From Candidatus Melainabacteria bacterium (lineage in GTDB: Bacteria > Cyanobacteriota > Vampirovibrionia > LMEP-6097): 34,593 nucleotides of DNA. Position 1 is the first letter of the stretch. Each line of letters starts with the position of its first letter. The notes below the pieces were generated by a model. It did not search any database, was not told the DNA's origin, and saw only the letters and a program-made list of their open reading frames with translations. The position numbers and the translations under genes were made by a program. This document shows positions 1-7,999 of the stretch, piece after piece. The stretch lies in contig DUDT01000003.1 of NCBI GenBank assembly GCA_005110385.1, forward strand, positions 1 to 34,593, read 5' to 3'.

Positions 1-274
1 CACTGAGCTATCCAAGCTGGATTTATTTATCCTTAGAGCACTTCAAGAAGTGACTCTTTGGAGATTCGCCTGAAAGGCTCATGGCACTGAGCTATCCAAG
101 CTGGATTTATTTATCCTTAGAGCACTTCAAGAAGTGACTCTTTGGAGATTCGCCTGAAAGGCTCATGGCACTGAGCTATCCAAGCTGGATTTATTTATCC
201 TTAGAGCACTTCAAGAAGAGACTCTTTGGAGATTCGCCTGAAAGGCTCATGGCACTGAGCTATCTAAGCTGGAT
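1..274. repeat. 84-bp tandem repeat array (cut by window edge)
   Basis: Three full copies (1-84, 85-168, 169-252) and a partial fourth (253-274) of the same 84-bp unit follow head to tail with no spacer. Copies are nearly identical: copy 3 has T to A within the GAAGTG arm, and the partial copy 4 has C to T in GCTATCCAAGC. Although 84 is divisible by three, every one of the six frames has a stop in each unit, so it is not a coding repeat. Each unit contains the inverted arms CACTTC-AA-GAAGTG, extendable by GAG/CTC with a one-base bulge, and a second small hairpin GCCT-GAA-AGGC. The array begins left of the window, so its total length is unknown. The contiguous units without unique spacers argue against CRISPR. 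Confidence 0.95.
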
Positions 275-477
275 CAACTGATTCTCTGTAAAGAACCCTG
301 AAAATTTTAGCATAAAATTATTTTCTTATAATAATGATGATATGCAGTTTTATTTTCTGCATTTTTATTGTTTTGTGCTCATGGGACTTTTCACAAATAT
401 GAACGTTCAAGTCCGAGGAGGAAAGAATTAAAATATATCTTGATATTAGTATAATTAAATCAATAAAGAAAATTATC
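275..477 (+). promoter_or_regulatory. Leader region of the peroxiredoxin operon with hairpin and palindrome
   Basis: This 203-bp gap between the repeat array and the first gene has no convincing long ORF. It contains an inverted repeat GGACTT (384-389) / AAGTCC (409-414). The loop holds a perfect 10-bp palindrome TGAACGTTCA (400-409). A good Shine-Dalgarno-like GAGGAGG (415-421) lies just after the hairpin but about 57 bases before the ATG at 478, too far to serve that start. A 16-codon reading frame (ATG 381 to TAA 429-431) crosses the hairpin and could be a leader peptide, but nothing confirms it. The palindrome could be an operator for the redox gene downstream; this is inference only. Confidence 0.35.
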
Positions 478-1209
478 ATGCTAGAAAATAGAGAAGGAAA
501 AACAGTACCCAGCGTAAGCTTTAAAATTATAGAAGAGGGGAAGTGGAAGACTCTTAGCTCTGATGAGATTTTTAAAGATAAAACTGTTGTAGTATTCTCT
601 CTCCCTGGGGCTTTTACGCCGACTTGCTCTTCCACGCATTTACCGAGATATAACGAACTTGCTCCAGTCTTTAAAGAAAATGGGATCGATGAAATAGTCT
701 GTCTATCGGTGAATGATACCTTCGTTATGAATGAATGGGCTAAGGATCAAGAGTGTGAAAATATTACTTTAATTCCAGATGGCAATGGTGATTTTTCAGC
801 AGGGATGGGGCTTTTAGTAGATAAGTCTGCAATTGGTTTTGGGAAACGTTCATGGCGTTATTCTATGCTGGTGAAAAATTCTATTATTGAAAAGATGTTT
901 ATAGAGCCAGAAAAAGAGGGTGATCCTTTTGAAGTGTCTGATGCTGACACGATGTTAAAGTATATTAACCCTTCGGTTAAGCTGCCAGGCTTCGCTACTA
1001 TATTTAGTAAGGTCGGATGTCCTCATTGTGCTAGAGCGAAGAAATTACTAGAAGAGAAAGCTGTAATCTACGAAGAGATAGTTTTAACTAACAAGCTTAC
1101 ACGCCGCTCTATGACGAATGTTACTGGTGGAACGACTACGCCGCAGATTTATCTTAATGGTAAGTATATTGGTACAGCTGATGAGTTAGAGGCTTTTTAT
1201 AAGGGGTAA
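478..1209 (+). CDS. Hybrid peroxiredoxin-glutaredoxin (Prx5-Grx fusion)
   Basis: A thiol peroxidase of the Prx5/AhpC-TSA type fused to its own glutaredoxin, so hydroperoxides can be reduced with glutathione inside one polypeptide in the cytosol. Residues 1 to about 165 carry the Prx5 signature PGAFTPTC, with peroxidatic Cys50. Residues 170-243 form a glutaredoxin domain with the CPHC redox motif (181-184) and the cis-proline motif TPQIYLNG (221-228). The length of 243 residues matches known hybrids such as the Haemophilus Prx/Grx protein. The ATG at 478 begins directly at the Prx domain; no strong ribosome site precedes it. An ABC exporter gene starts 8 bases after the stop codon, so co-transcription is likely. 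Function is well supported by the two intact active sites. Confidence 0.93.
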   Translation: MLENREGKTVPSVSFKIIEEGKWKTLSSDEIFKDKTVVVFSLPGAFTPTCSSTHLPRYNELAPVFKENGIDEIVCLSVNDTFVMNEWAKDQECENITLIPDGNGDFSAGMGLLVDKSAIGFGKRSWRYSMLVKNSIIEKMFIEPEKEGDPFEVSDADTMLKYINPSVKLPGFATIFSKVGCPHCARAKKLLEEKAVIYEEIVLTNKLTRRSMTNVTGGTTTPQIYLNGKYIGTADELEAFYKG

Positions 1210-1217
1210 TAATTTTA

Positions 1218-2126
1218 GTGTCCCCAATATTAGAAATTAAAAATCTTAATAAAATTTATAAGTCTGGTTTTAAAGCACTTGATGATATTAATCTTGAAAT
1301 TCAAGAGGGTGAAATTTTTGCGATTTTAGGACCAAATGGTGCCGGGAAGACTACTTTAATAAGTTCCATCTGTGGAATTGGTAATCCAAGCTCAGGGACT
1401 ATCTCTGTGAGTGGTTTTGATTATGTCGAAAATTATAGAGAAGTTAGAAGAATGATTGGTTTAGTACCTCAAGAGTTAACTACAGATATGTTTGAAAAAG
1501 TAGTTGATACTGTTAACTTCTCTAGAGGCTTATTTGGCCTTCAGCCTAATAAACTATATATCGAAAAGATCCTAGAAGACCTATCCTTAAGCGATAAGAG
1601 AAATAATCAAATTAAATCCCTCTCTGGTGGCATGAAGCGCAGAGTGATGATAGCCAAGGCTCTTGCACATGAGCCTAAAATATTATTCCTAGATGAACCT
1701 ACAGCAGGGGTAGATGTGAAATTACGAGAATCTATGTGGGACTCAGTCGCTCAGCTGCGTAAAAATGGGGTTACTATAATTTTAACTACTCATTATATTG
1801 AAGAAGCTGAAAAAATGGCTGATAGAATCGGCATCATCAATAAAGGGAAAATTATTTTAGTTGAAGAAACTAAGACCTTAATGAAGAAGCTCGGTAAAAA
1901 AGAGCTGATATTCAGCTTTGTAGAGAAAATTAATTCTATGCCAGAGTCTCTGGCAGCATTTAATCTTCGGCGAGATGGTGATGATTTTATTTATTCTTAT
2001 GATGAGCAGTCCCGTAATGGATTGAATAGTTTGATAAAAGCCATTAATGATTTAGGTATTTCTTTTAAAGATATTGAAACGAAGCAGACTTCTTTAGAAG
2101 ATATTTTTGTTCAATTAGTGGAGTAA
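1218..2126 (+). CDS. ABC-2 type exporter, ATP-binding subunit (YadG/NatA-like)
   Basis: Cytoplasmic ATPase of a two-gene ABC exporter. All nucleotide-binding elements are visible: Walker A GPNGAGKTT (38-46), Q-loop Gln85, signature LSGGMKRR (135-142), Walker B ILFLDEP (155-161) and switch His192. A C-terminal extension of about 100 residues after the ATPase core is usual for the DrrA/NatA/YadG subfamily. The start is GTG, 8 bases after the peroxiredoxin-glutaredoxin stop. The permease gene starts 3 bases after this stop, so the two are translationally linked. The substrate cannot be told from sequence; drugs, lipids or polysaccharides are all possible for this subfamily. Confidence 0.93.
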   Translation: MSPILEIKNLNKIYKSGFKALDDINLEIQEGEIFAILGPNGAGKTTLISSICGIGNPSSGTISVSGFDYVENYREVRRMIGLVPQELTTDMFEKVVDTVNFSRGLFGLQPNKLYIEKILEDLSLSDKRNNQIKSLSGGMKRRVMIAKALAHEPKILFLDEPTAGVDVKLRESMWDSVAQLRKNGVTIILTTHYIEEAEKMADRIGIINKGKIILVEETKTLMKKLGKKELIFSFVEKINSMPESLAAFNLRRDGDDFIYSYDEQSRNGLNSLIKAINDLGISFKDIETKQTSLEDIFVQLVE

Positions 2127-2129
2127 TAG

Positions 2130-2891
2130 ATGAATTTTCAGGCGATTAAATCAATATATAACTTTGAAATGGCAAGAATGTGGCGTACTATAACCCAAAG
2201 CTTGGCTTCTCCCGTAATTTCGACTTGTCTTTATTTCATTGTATTTGGCTCTACGATTGGTTCTAAAATTAGTGAAGTTGATGGCGTTTCCTATGCTGCC
2301 TATATAGTACCTGGGCTCATAATGCTTTCAGTTCTAACGCAGAGTATTTCCAATGCTTCATTTGGAATCTATTTCCCAAGGTTTAGTGGAACTATATATG
2401 AAGTACTCTCTGCCCCGATTTCATACATAGAGATTTTATTTGGTTATGTCGGTGCAGCTGCCTCTAAGTCTTTTATTTTAGGAACCGTAATTTTTATTAC
2501 AGCAAGGCTCTTTGTGGACTTTAATGTAGAGTATCCTCTTTTGATGATTTTATTTTTTATTCTTACTTGTATCACTTTCAGCTTGATTGGTTTTGTCATC
2601 GGTATTTTTGCTGAAAGCTTTGAACAATTACAAATATTTCCATCTTTGGTAATCACCCCTTTAACTTTTTTAGGCGGTAGTTTTTATTCAATAAACATGC
2701 TGCCAGAGTTTTGGCAGAAGGTTTCACTACTTAACCCTGTGATCTATCTTGTGAATGGCTTTAGATGGAGCTTCTATGGTAAATCTGATTTAAGCCCGAG
2801 TGTAAGTGGCATTATGATCTCAGTTTTTCTTATTATTAGTTTACTTGCGATTCGTTGGATATTTAAAACTGGTTATAGGCTTAAGGCTTAA
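2130..2891 (+). CDS. ABC-2 type exporter, permease subunit (YadH-like)
   Basis: Integral membrane partner of the preceding ATPase. The 253-residue protein shows about six hydrophobic segments and the ABC-2 membrane domain layout. The region FSGTIYEVLSAPISY (about 95-109) matches the cytoplasmic coupling segment of the YadH/DrrB group. LLNPVIYLVNGFR (201-213) is the conserved segment before the last helix. The gene begins 3 bases after the ATPase stop, as in yadGH pairs elsewhere. The transported compound is unknown. Convergent purU lies 54 bases downstream. Confidence 0.9.
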   Translation: MNFQAIKSIYNFEMARMWRTITQSLASPVISTCLYFIVFGSTIGSKISEVDGVSYAAYIVPGLIMLSVLTQSISNASFGIYFPRFSGTIYEVLSAPISYIEILFGYVGAAASKSFILGTVIFITARLFVDFNVEYPLLMILFFILTCITFSLIGFVIGIFAESFEQLQIFPSLVITPLTFLGGSFYSINMLPEFWQKVSLLNPVIYLVNGFRWSFYGKSDLSPSVSGIMISVFLIISLLAIRWIFKTGYRLKA

Positions 2892-2945
2892 GAAAACGCA
2901 GAAAATGGACAGAATGCAGAAAATGGAGTTGTGCAGTGGTCTCTC
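2892..2945. repeat. Short GCAGAAAATGGA direct repeats flanking purU
   Basis: The gap between the ABC permease and convergent purU contains GCAGAAAATGGA twice (2898-2909 and 2916-2927, period 18). The 17-base GAAAACGCAGAAAATGG (2892-2908) recurs in the same orientation, with two mismatches, at 3837-3853 on the other side of purU. The origin is unknown. Confidence 0.5.
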
Positions 2946-3818
2946 TTAGTCGAAGACTAGGGTTTTTCCGTCATGGACTATAATTTTATCTTCCGCGTGA
3001 GCTCGAATTGCTTTAGCTAGAACCTGCTTCTCTATGTCTCTACCTTTAGAAATGTAGTCCTCAACAGTATCGCGATGATCTATGTTTATAACACCCTGTT
3101 CTATAATAGGTCCCATATCTAAATCTTCAGTTGCATAATGCGCGGTAGCTCCGATAATTTTTACACCCTTGTCATAGGCTTGGTGATAGGGTTTAGCACC
3201 CTTGAAAGATGGTAAGAAGCCGTGGTGTACATTAATAATTCGATATGGATATGAGTTTATAAACTGTGGAGTAAGAATCTGCATGTAACGAGCAAGAGCG
3301 ATAAAATCTATCTCAAGTTCTTGTAACCTCTTGATGACTTGGGCTTCTTGATTGAGTTTGCTGTCGTAGTTAGCATTGGTGCTATCACTAACTTTTTCTA
3401 TTGGATAATATTCAAAAGGAATATTAAATGCGGTAGCGACATGCTTAAGATCTAAATGATTACTGATGATTACTGGTATCTCGACATTTATCTCGCCGTA
3501 CTGTTTACGTAAAAGCAGGTCATAGAGGCAGTGATCGTATTTAGAAACCAGTATTGCCATTCTCTTCGTATGGTGTGAAAATTTAAAATTCATCGAAAAC
3601 CTAGCTGCAATTGAGCTGAATGCGGAATCTAAATCTTCTATTTTTACATTGAATTTCGTCGCATCAACTAAAACTCGCATGAAGAAATGAGCGGTTAAGC
3701 CAGACGAATACTGCTGTGAGTCTATGATATTTCCATTATTCTCTGCGATGAAGCCGCTGACAGCATTTACTATGCCTTTCTGGTCGAAGCAGTCTATAAG
3801 TAGTGTAAATTTATTCAT
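2946..3818 (-). CDS. purU: Formyltetrahydrofolate deformylase
   Basis: Hydrolyses 10-formyl-THF to THF and formate, balancing the one-carbon pool and feeding formate to purine synthesis. At 290 residues it has the usual length. An N-terminal ACT regulatory domain (about 1-80, starting KFTLLIDCFDQKGIV) is followed by the formyltransferase fold. The catalytic triad of the formyltransferase family is intact: Asn196 and His198 in NVHHGFLPSF, and Asp234 in EDLDMGPIIEQG. The GVKIIGATAHY segment (218-228) is typical of PurU and distinguishes it from PurN. It lies 53 bases after ileS on the same strand, so it may be read from the ileS transcript. Confidence 0.95.
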   Translation of the reverse strand: MNKFTLLIDCFDQKGIVNAVSGFIAENNGNIIDSQQYSSGLTAHFFMRVLVDATKFNVKIEDLDSAFSSIAARFSMNFKFSHHTKRMAILVSKYDHCLYDLLLRKQYGEINVEIPVIISNHLDLKHVATAFNIPFEYYPIEKVSDSTNANYDSKLNQEAQVIKRLQELEIDFIALARYMQILTPQFINSYPYRIINVHHGFLPSFKGAKPYHQAYDKGVKIIGATAHYATEDLDMGPIIEQGVINIDHRDTVEDYISKGRDIEKQVLAKAIRAHAEDKIIVHDGKTLVFD

Positions 3819-3871
3819 AAGAATTATGAGGCGCGTGAAAACGCAGGAATTGGAATTCAGTGACAGTGCTA

Positions 3872-6790
3872 CTAAGCATTGTTAAGATGTCCTTGTATGG
3901 CAGTATCACAGACTTTACATATATGTTCAGAATTTACTTCTTCTATTTTAAAGTGCTTCCAACAGCGCTCACATTTTACTGAATTCTCAAAAGGCTTGGC
4001 TATAACTTTAATCTCATTGGCTTCCTTGAATATCAGCTCAGAGACTATAAAGCAGGCTTTAATATCTTCAAGAACGCTTTCATATTTATCAAGTTTAGCT
4101 TTAGGTAATTCGAGAATTAATTCCGCTTCAAGCGATTTACTAACTGTTTTACTCGCCTTAAGCTCCTCTAGTTCTTTATTAGCAAGCTCCCTGATAGAGA
4201 GGATCTCTTCCCATTTTTTACCTAACTCTGGATTGAGGTAAATATTATTTACCAAAGGCCAGTTACTGAGCTGTATAGATTTAGATGTAGTAAGCTTAGG
4301 CGAAAAGAAACCTCCATTTAAATCTGCTGAATTTAAATAATATTCTTTAATTTTTTCTGGCGTATGCTGATATACATCTTCTGCAAGATGCGGTAGTATC
4401 GGCACAAAGAAGCGATTTAAACTCGATAATATCTCAAGTATGACTGTCTGAGCAGCTCTGCGTGATGCAGATTTTTTACCATGTGTATAAAGTCTATCTT
4501 TGCAGATGTCGAAATAGAAGGCAGATAGATCTACTGAACAGAAATTCTGTATAAGCTGATAAAATTTCACGAATTCATAGCTATTAAAAGCTTCTGTGAT
4601 CTTTAAACTTAATTCCTGTAATTTATGTAATATTAGTTTATCTAAATCATGTAATTCTGCGTAGGGAACTGAATCTTCTTCTGGGTTAAAGTCAAAGAGA
4701 TTCCCAAGCATAAATCTACTGGTGTTTCTAAAGTTACGATAAATTTCGCTTAGCTGTTTAAATATATTTTTACCGACTTTAATGTCTACAGAATAATCTA
4801 CGCTTGCTACCCATAATCTAAGTACATCAGCACCATATTCTTGCATGATTTCATCTGGGTCTACGACGTTACCTAACGACTTAGACATTTTACGTCCCTG
4901 TTCATCCATTACGAAACCATGGGTGAGGACGTTATTATATGGTCTAATATCATTTACGGCTACTGAGGTAAGTAAGCTCGACTGAAACCAGCCTCGATGC
5001 TGATCTGAACCTTCTAGATAAAGATCTACTGGCTCAAACTCAGTAGACTTAAGCTCTTCACGTAAATTAACTACGCTTCTATGGCTAGAACCAGAGTCAA
5101 ACCAAACGTCCATAGTGTCGGTCTCTTTAGAGAGGTTCTCTACCTTATATTTAGGGTTAGCGCCGCTAGTTAGGTGACTAGGAATGAGTTCTATTATTTC
5201 TTTAGCGTACCAAGCTGAAGAACCTTCTGCTGCAAAGATTTTTGCTACATGCTCAATAATCTCAAAATCTAAAATTACTTTAAAATTACCGTTAGCTTCG
5301 ATGATAGATTTATCGTAAAAAACAGGAATAGGTACTCCCCATGTTCTTTGACGAGATATACACCAGTCACCTCGACCTTCTACCATGCTGTAGATACGGT
5401 TTCTAGCTCTAGCTGGAAACCATTTAACTTTATCTATCTCACTAAGAGCCTTTTCTCTAAAACTATCTATACTCGCAAACCACTGCTCGGTAGCTCTAAA
5501 TAATAGTGGAGTTTTAGAACGCCAGCAATAAGGGTAGCTATGTCTAAATTTACTATGTTTAATTAATGCTGCAGCAGCTTTCAGGGCAGAAATAATAGTA
5601 GGATTAGCTTCCTTCGCGATATGTAAGCCTTCTAGGATAACTGTTTCGCCATTTTCGATTTTAACTTCACCAGCTTCTTTAGTGAAAGCACCTTTAGGAT
5701 CTACTGGGCAGAGCACACCTAGATTATATTTTTTACCGACTTCAAAATCTTCTTGTCCGTGACCTGGTGCAGTATGAACGCAGCCTGTACCAGTTTCAGT
5801 GCTAACGTGATCACCAAGTATGACAGGTGATTCACGATTATACAGAGGGTGTTTAGTTTTAATACCCTCTAGGTCGGAGCCTTTAAGACCTTCTGTGATT
5901 ATTTCTAAATTTTTTAGCTCTGTTTTAGTTTTAAAATCTTCGAAAAGATCTTTCGCTATTATTAATTTCCCAAATTCACTTGAATTTACTATGCAGTAGT
6001 CTATATCAGCATTTAAGCAGATCGCTAAATTCGCAGGTATGGTCCAGGGAGTAGTAGTCCAGATTACAAACGAAGTATTTTCATGGATAGAGGAATTATT
6101 TATCTGAAATTTTACATAAATAGAATCAGAAGTATGTTCTTCATACTCGATTTCAGCATCTGCTAAAGCTGTCTGGCAGCCATAACTCCAGTGAACACAT
6201 TTTAAACCTCTGTAGATGTAACCTTTTTCAGCCATCTCGCTAAAAAGTTTTATCTGTTCAGCTTCATATTTAGGGTCTAAAGTCACATAAGGGTTCTGCC
6301 AGTCAGCATTTATGCCAAGGCGTTTAAATTTAGCTTCCTGTCCTTTTAGGTTTTTTAAAGCAAATTCTTTACATTTTTCACGTAACTCGACTATGGAGAC
6401 AGCATTTCTACCGCCTTTAATTTCTTTAACCACAGCATTCTCAATTGGTAAGCCATGAGAATCATAACCTGGAATGAAAGGTACTTTAAAACCCTGCTGG
6501 TATCTAAATCTGCAGATTATATCTTTAAGGATTTTATTTAAGGCAGTTCCTATGTGAATTTTATCTGAGCTTAAATACGGAGGTCCATCATGTAATATAA
6601 AACGTTTAGCACCTTCAGCTTCTCTAATTTTAAGGCCTTGCTGGTAAATATCTAAGTCTTCCCAGAGCTTTTGAAACTCGGGCTCACGGACTGGTCCATT
6701 TCCACGCATAGGAAATTCTGTAATAGGAAGGTCTATAGACTCTTTTATGGCTTTTTTGTAGTTTTCAGATGATATTTTTTCTGTTTGCAT
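3872..6790 (-). CDS. ileS: Isoleucyl-tRNA synthetase
   Basis: Charges tRNA-Ile. The open frame extends to 6871, but that would overlap the start of the divergent gene at 6853. The first 27 codons are unlike IleS, so I place the start at the ATG at 6790 (MQTEKISSENYKK), giving 972 residues. Class I signature motifs are present: GPPYLSSDKIHIGT (HIGH variant, 79-82 in this numbering) and KMSKS near 4880-4890. The CP1 editing domain contains TTPWTIPANLA and GTGCVHTAPGHGQEDF with its aspartate. The C-terminus has the zinc-binding pair CERCW...CKVC expected of bacterial IleS. The last position of the HIGH motif is Thr here, a substitution I believe is tolerated in class I synthetases. No strong ribosome site is visible. 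Confidence 0.95.
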   Translation of the reverse strand: MQTEKISSENYKKAIKESIDLPITEFPMRGNGPVREPEFQKLWEDLDIYQQGLKIREAEGAKRFILHDGPPYLSSDKIHIGTALNKILKDIICRFRYQQGFKVPFIPGYDSHGLPIENAVVKEIKGGRNAVSIVELREKCKEFALKNLKGQEAKFKRLGINADWQNPYVTLDPKYEAEQIKLFSEMAEKGYIYRGLKCVHWSYGCQTALADAEIEYEEHTSDSIYVKFQINNSSIHENTSFVIWTTTPWTIPANLAICLNADIDYCIVNSSEFGKLIIAKDLFEDFKTKTELKNLEIITEGLKGSDLEGIKTKHPLYNRESPVILGDHVSTETGTGCVHTAPGHGQEDFEVGKKYNLGVLCPVDPKGAFTKEAGEVKIENGETVILEGLHIAKEANPTIISALKAAAALIKHSKFRHSYPYCWRSKTPLLFRATEQWFASIDSFREKALSEIDKVKWFPARARNRIYSMVEGRGDWCISRQRTWGVPIPVFYDKSIIEANGNFKVILDFEIIEHVAKIFAAEGSSAWYAKEIIELIPSHLTSGANPKYKVENLSKETDTMDVWFDSGSSHRSVVNLREELKSTEFEPVDLYLEGSDQHRGWFQSSLLTSVAVNDIRPYNNVLTHGFVMDEQGRKMSKSLGNVVDPDEIMQEYGADVLRLWVASVDYSVDIKVGKNIFKQLSEIYRNFRNTSRFMLGNLFDFNPEEDSVPYAELHDLDKLILHKLQELSLKITEAFNSYEFVKFYQLIQNFCSVDLSAFYFDICKDRLYTHGKKSASRRAAQTVILEILSSLNRFFVPILPHLAEDVYQHTPEKIKEYYLNSADLNGGFFSPKLTTSKSIQLSNWPLVNNIYLNPELGKKWEEILSIRELANKELEELKASKTVSKSLEAELILELPKAKLDKYESVLEDIKACFIVSELIFKEANEIKVIAKPFENSVKCERCWKHFKIEEVNSEHICKVCDTAIQGHLNNA

Positions 6791-6852
6791 GGCTATAATG
6801 AAAGTATAGACTTCTATTCTATCAAAGATGATCTTTCTTAAAGCTTGGAATA

Positions 6853-7899
6853 ATGAACGAAAAACAACCACCAGATAAAGATGAAGAAGAAAAAGAACCT
6901 GTAGATGTAGATCTTAAGCATACATTTAATTACGTGGGTGGAGCTTTTGCCTATAAGAATAGTAAAAATATAAAAAAAGGTATCAGTGAAGATAATTTTC
7001 GCGAGACGATTATGATGATAGGTTACGGTAAGGCACGTAAAGTGAGCTTAGCTATGCCAGACGCGGATAAAAGAGCTGGAATATTTCCGCAGCATAATTC
7101 TGCAGATGAGTTTAAGACTAATTTAGAATTACTGCCTTCTCGTGATCTACAGCCATATGAAGTGATGGTAGATGTAGAGACCCTAGAAAAGAATAATTTT
7201 CAATTATCAATAGTACCGATGACTAAAGATCGCTTAAGTAAGCTTCAGAAACAGCTTTCGCACATGAGTCCTTATGCTTTTAATCAGATGATGGATATTC
7301 CTCGTCCAGATAAAAGAGATTTTAAAGTTTATTATAAAATTATCAAAAAAACTAGGCAGATTATTACTGTGTATCCGCATCGTAAATCACTTCAGTCTTT
7401 GTTTGCTCAAGTCGTTCAGTATGATGAGGAGAATCATGTAAACTCTATAAAGCATTGTAGCTTTGATAATAATGCTCCATATATTTTGAATGAATCGAAG
7501 ATTGATAAGTTTGGGAACCTTAGGCAAATCGCCCATGTTGGTAAAAAAGGCGGGGGCGTAGCACAAAATTCTGTTGAAAGATTTGATGATGGAACTTTGA
7601 TTTGGGTTATAACTCAAGAAAAAGAAACTGGTGCAGCTGCTTTAAAGCCTAATGATGAAGTGGTTTTTGTGGGTAATGTTATTAATAATGCAGCGAAGCT
7701 TGCAGCAAGAAATATGGGAGCAGAGGTAGTTATAGGTAATGCTTGGGGAGGGCGTTTCTGTCCATCTGGCTGCAGGCCAGAATGTCACCCTATGCAGCAG
7801 AATTTTAAAGCTCAAGTTCGTCTACAGATTAACCAAATCATAGATGGTGCTACTATACCAGGTTTAGATCCGATCTTTAAAATCAATCCACCATTTTAA
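6853..7899 (+). CDS. Protein of unknown function with C-terminal Cys cluster
   Basis: I do not recognise this 348-residue protein. The first ~18 residues are very acidic and Lys-rich, probably disordered. The rest is mixed alpha/beta and soluble, with no signal peptide or membrane segment. Visible features are a basic stretch around DFKVYYKIIKKTRQII, a Gly-rich GKKGGGVAQN turn, and a C-terminal Rossmann-like stretch EVVFVGNVINNAAKLAARNMG. After this comes CPSGCRPECH (303-312), a CX3CX3CH cluster that could bind a metal or iron-sulfur centre. The gene is divergent from ileS with a 62-base gap if ileS starts at 6790. Good codon use and a clean frame support a real gene; no function is assigned. 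Confidence 0.8.
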   Translation: MNEKQPPDKDEEEKEPVDVDLKHTFNYVGGAFAYKNSKNIKKGISEDNFRETIMMIGYGKARKVSLAMPDADKRAGIFPQHNSADEFKTNLELLPSRDLQPYEVMVDVETLEKNNFQLSIVPMTKDRLSKLQKQLSHMSPYAFNQMMDIPRPDKRDFKVYYKIIKKTRQIITVYPHRKSLQSLFAQVVQYDEENHVNSIKHCSFDNNAPYILNESKIDKFGNLRQIAHVGKKGGGVAQNSVERFDDGTLIWVITQEKETGAAALKPNDEVVFVGNVINNAAKLAARNMGAEVVIGNAWGGRFCPSGCRPECHPMQQNFKAQVRLQINQIIDGATIPGLDPIFKINPPF

Positions 7900-7968
7900 G
7901 TGACTAACGAGGTCATTCGTCCTTCTCAGCCTTGAACTTGTAGGTTTGCGAGCAGTCCCTTTAATTAA

Positions 7969-7999
7969 AAGTGATGAAAAATTTCGTTTTTCATCACTT
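7969..7999 (-). terminator. Hairpin terminator overlapping the ispD stop codon
   Basis: A perfect 13-bp inverted repeat, AAGTGATGAAAAA (7969-7981) and TTTTTCATCACTT (7987-7999), surrounds a 5-base loop. Read on the minus strand, the TAA stop of ispD (8000-7998) lies at the foot of the stem, which is followed by a short T run. The stem is symmetric and so could also stop transcripts of the convergent upstream gene ending at 7899. Confidence 0.75.

Noticed and set aside
1-252. In-frame 28-residue protein repeat
   Set aside because: The period is divisible by three, but every frame on both strands has at least one stop per unit.
1-274. CRISPR array
   Set aside because: The 84-bp units are contiguous and almost identical, with no unique spacers between short repeats, and no cas gene is present.
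6791-6871. 27-codon N-terminal extension of IleS
   Set aside because: It would overlap the divergent gene starting at 6853, and the sequence does not resemble IleS. The ATG at 6790 gives a normal N-terminus.
7900-7968. tRNA or small RNA gene between 7900 and the ispD terminator
   Set aside because: Only a 4-bp TGAC/GTCA stem is visible; no cloverleaf or T-loop signature was found here or elsewhere in the window.
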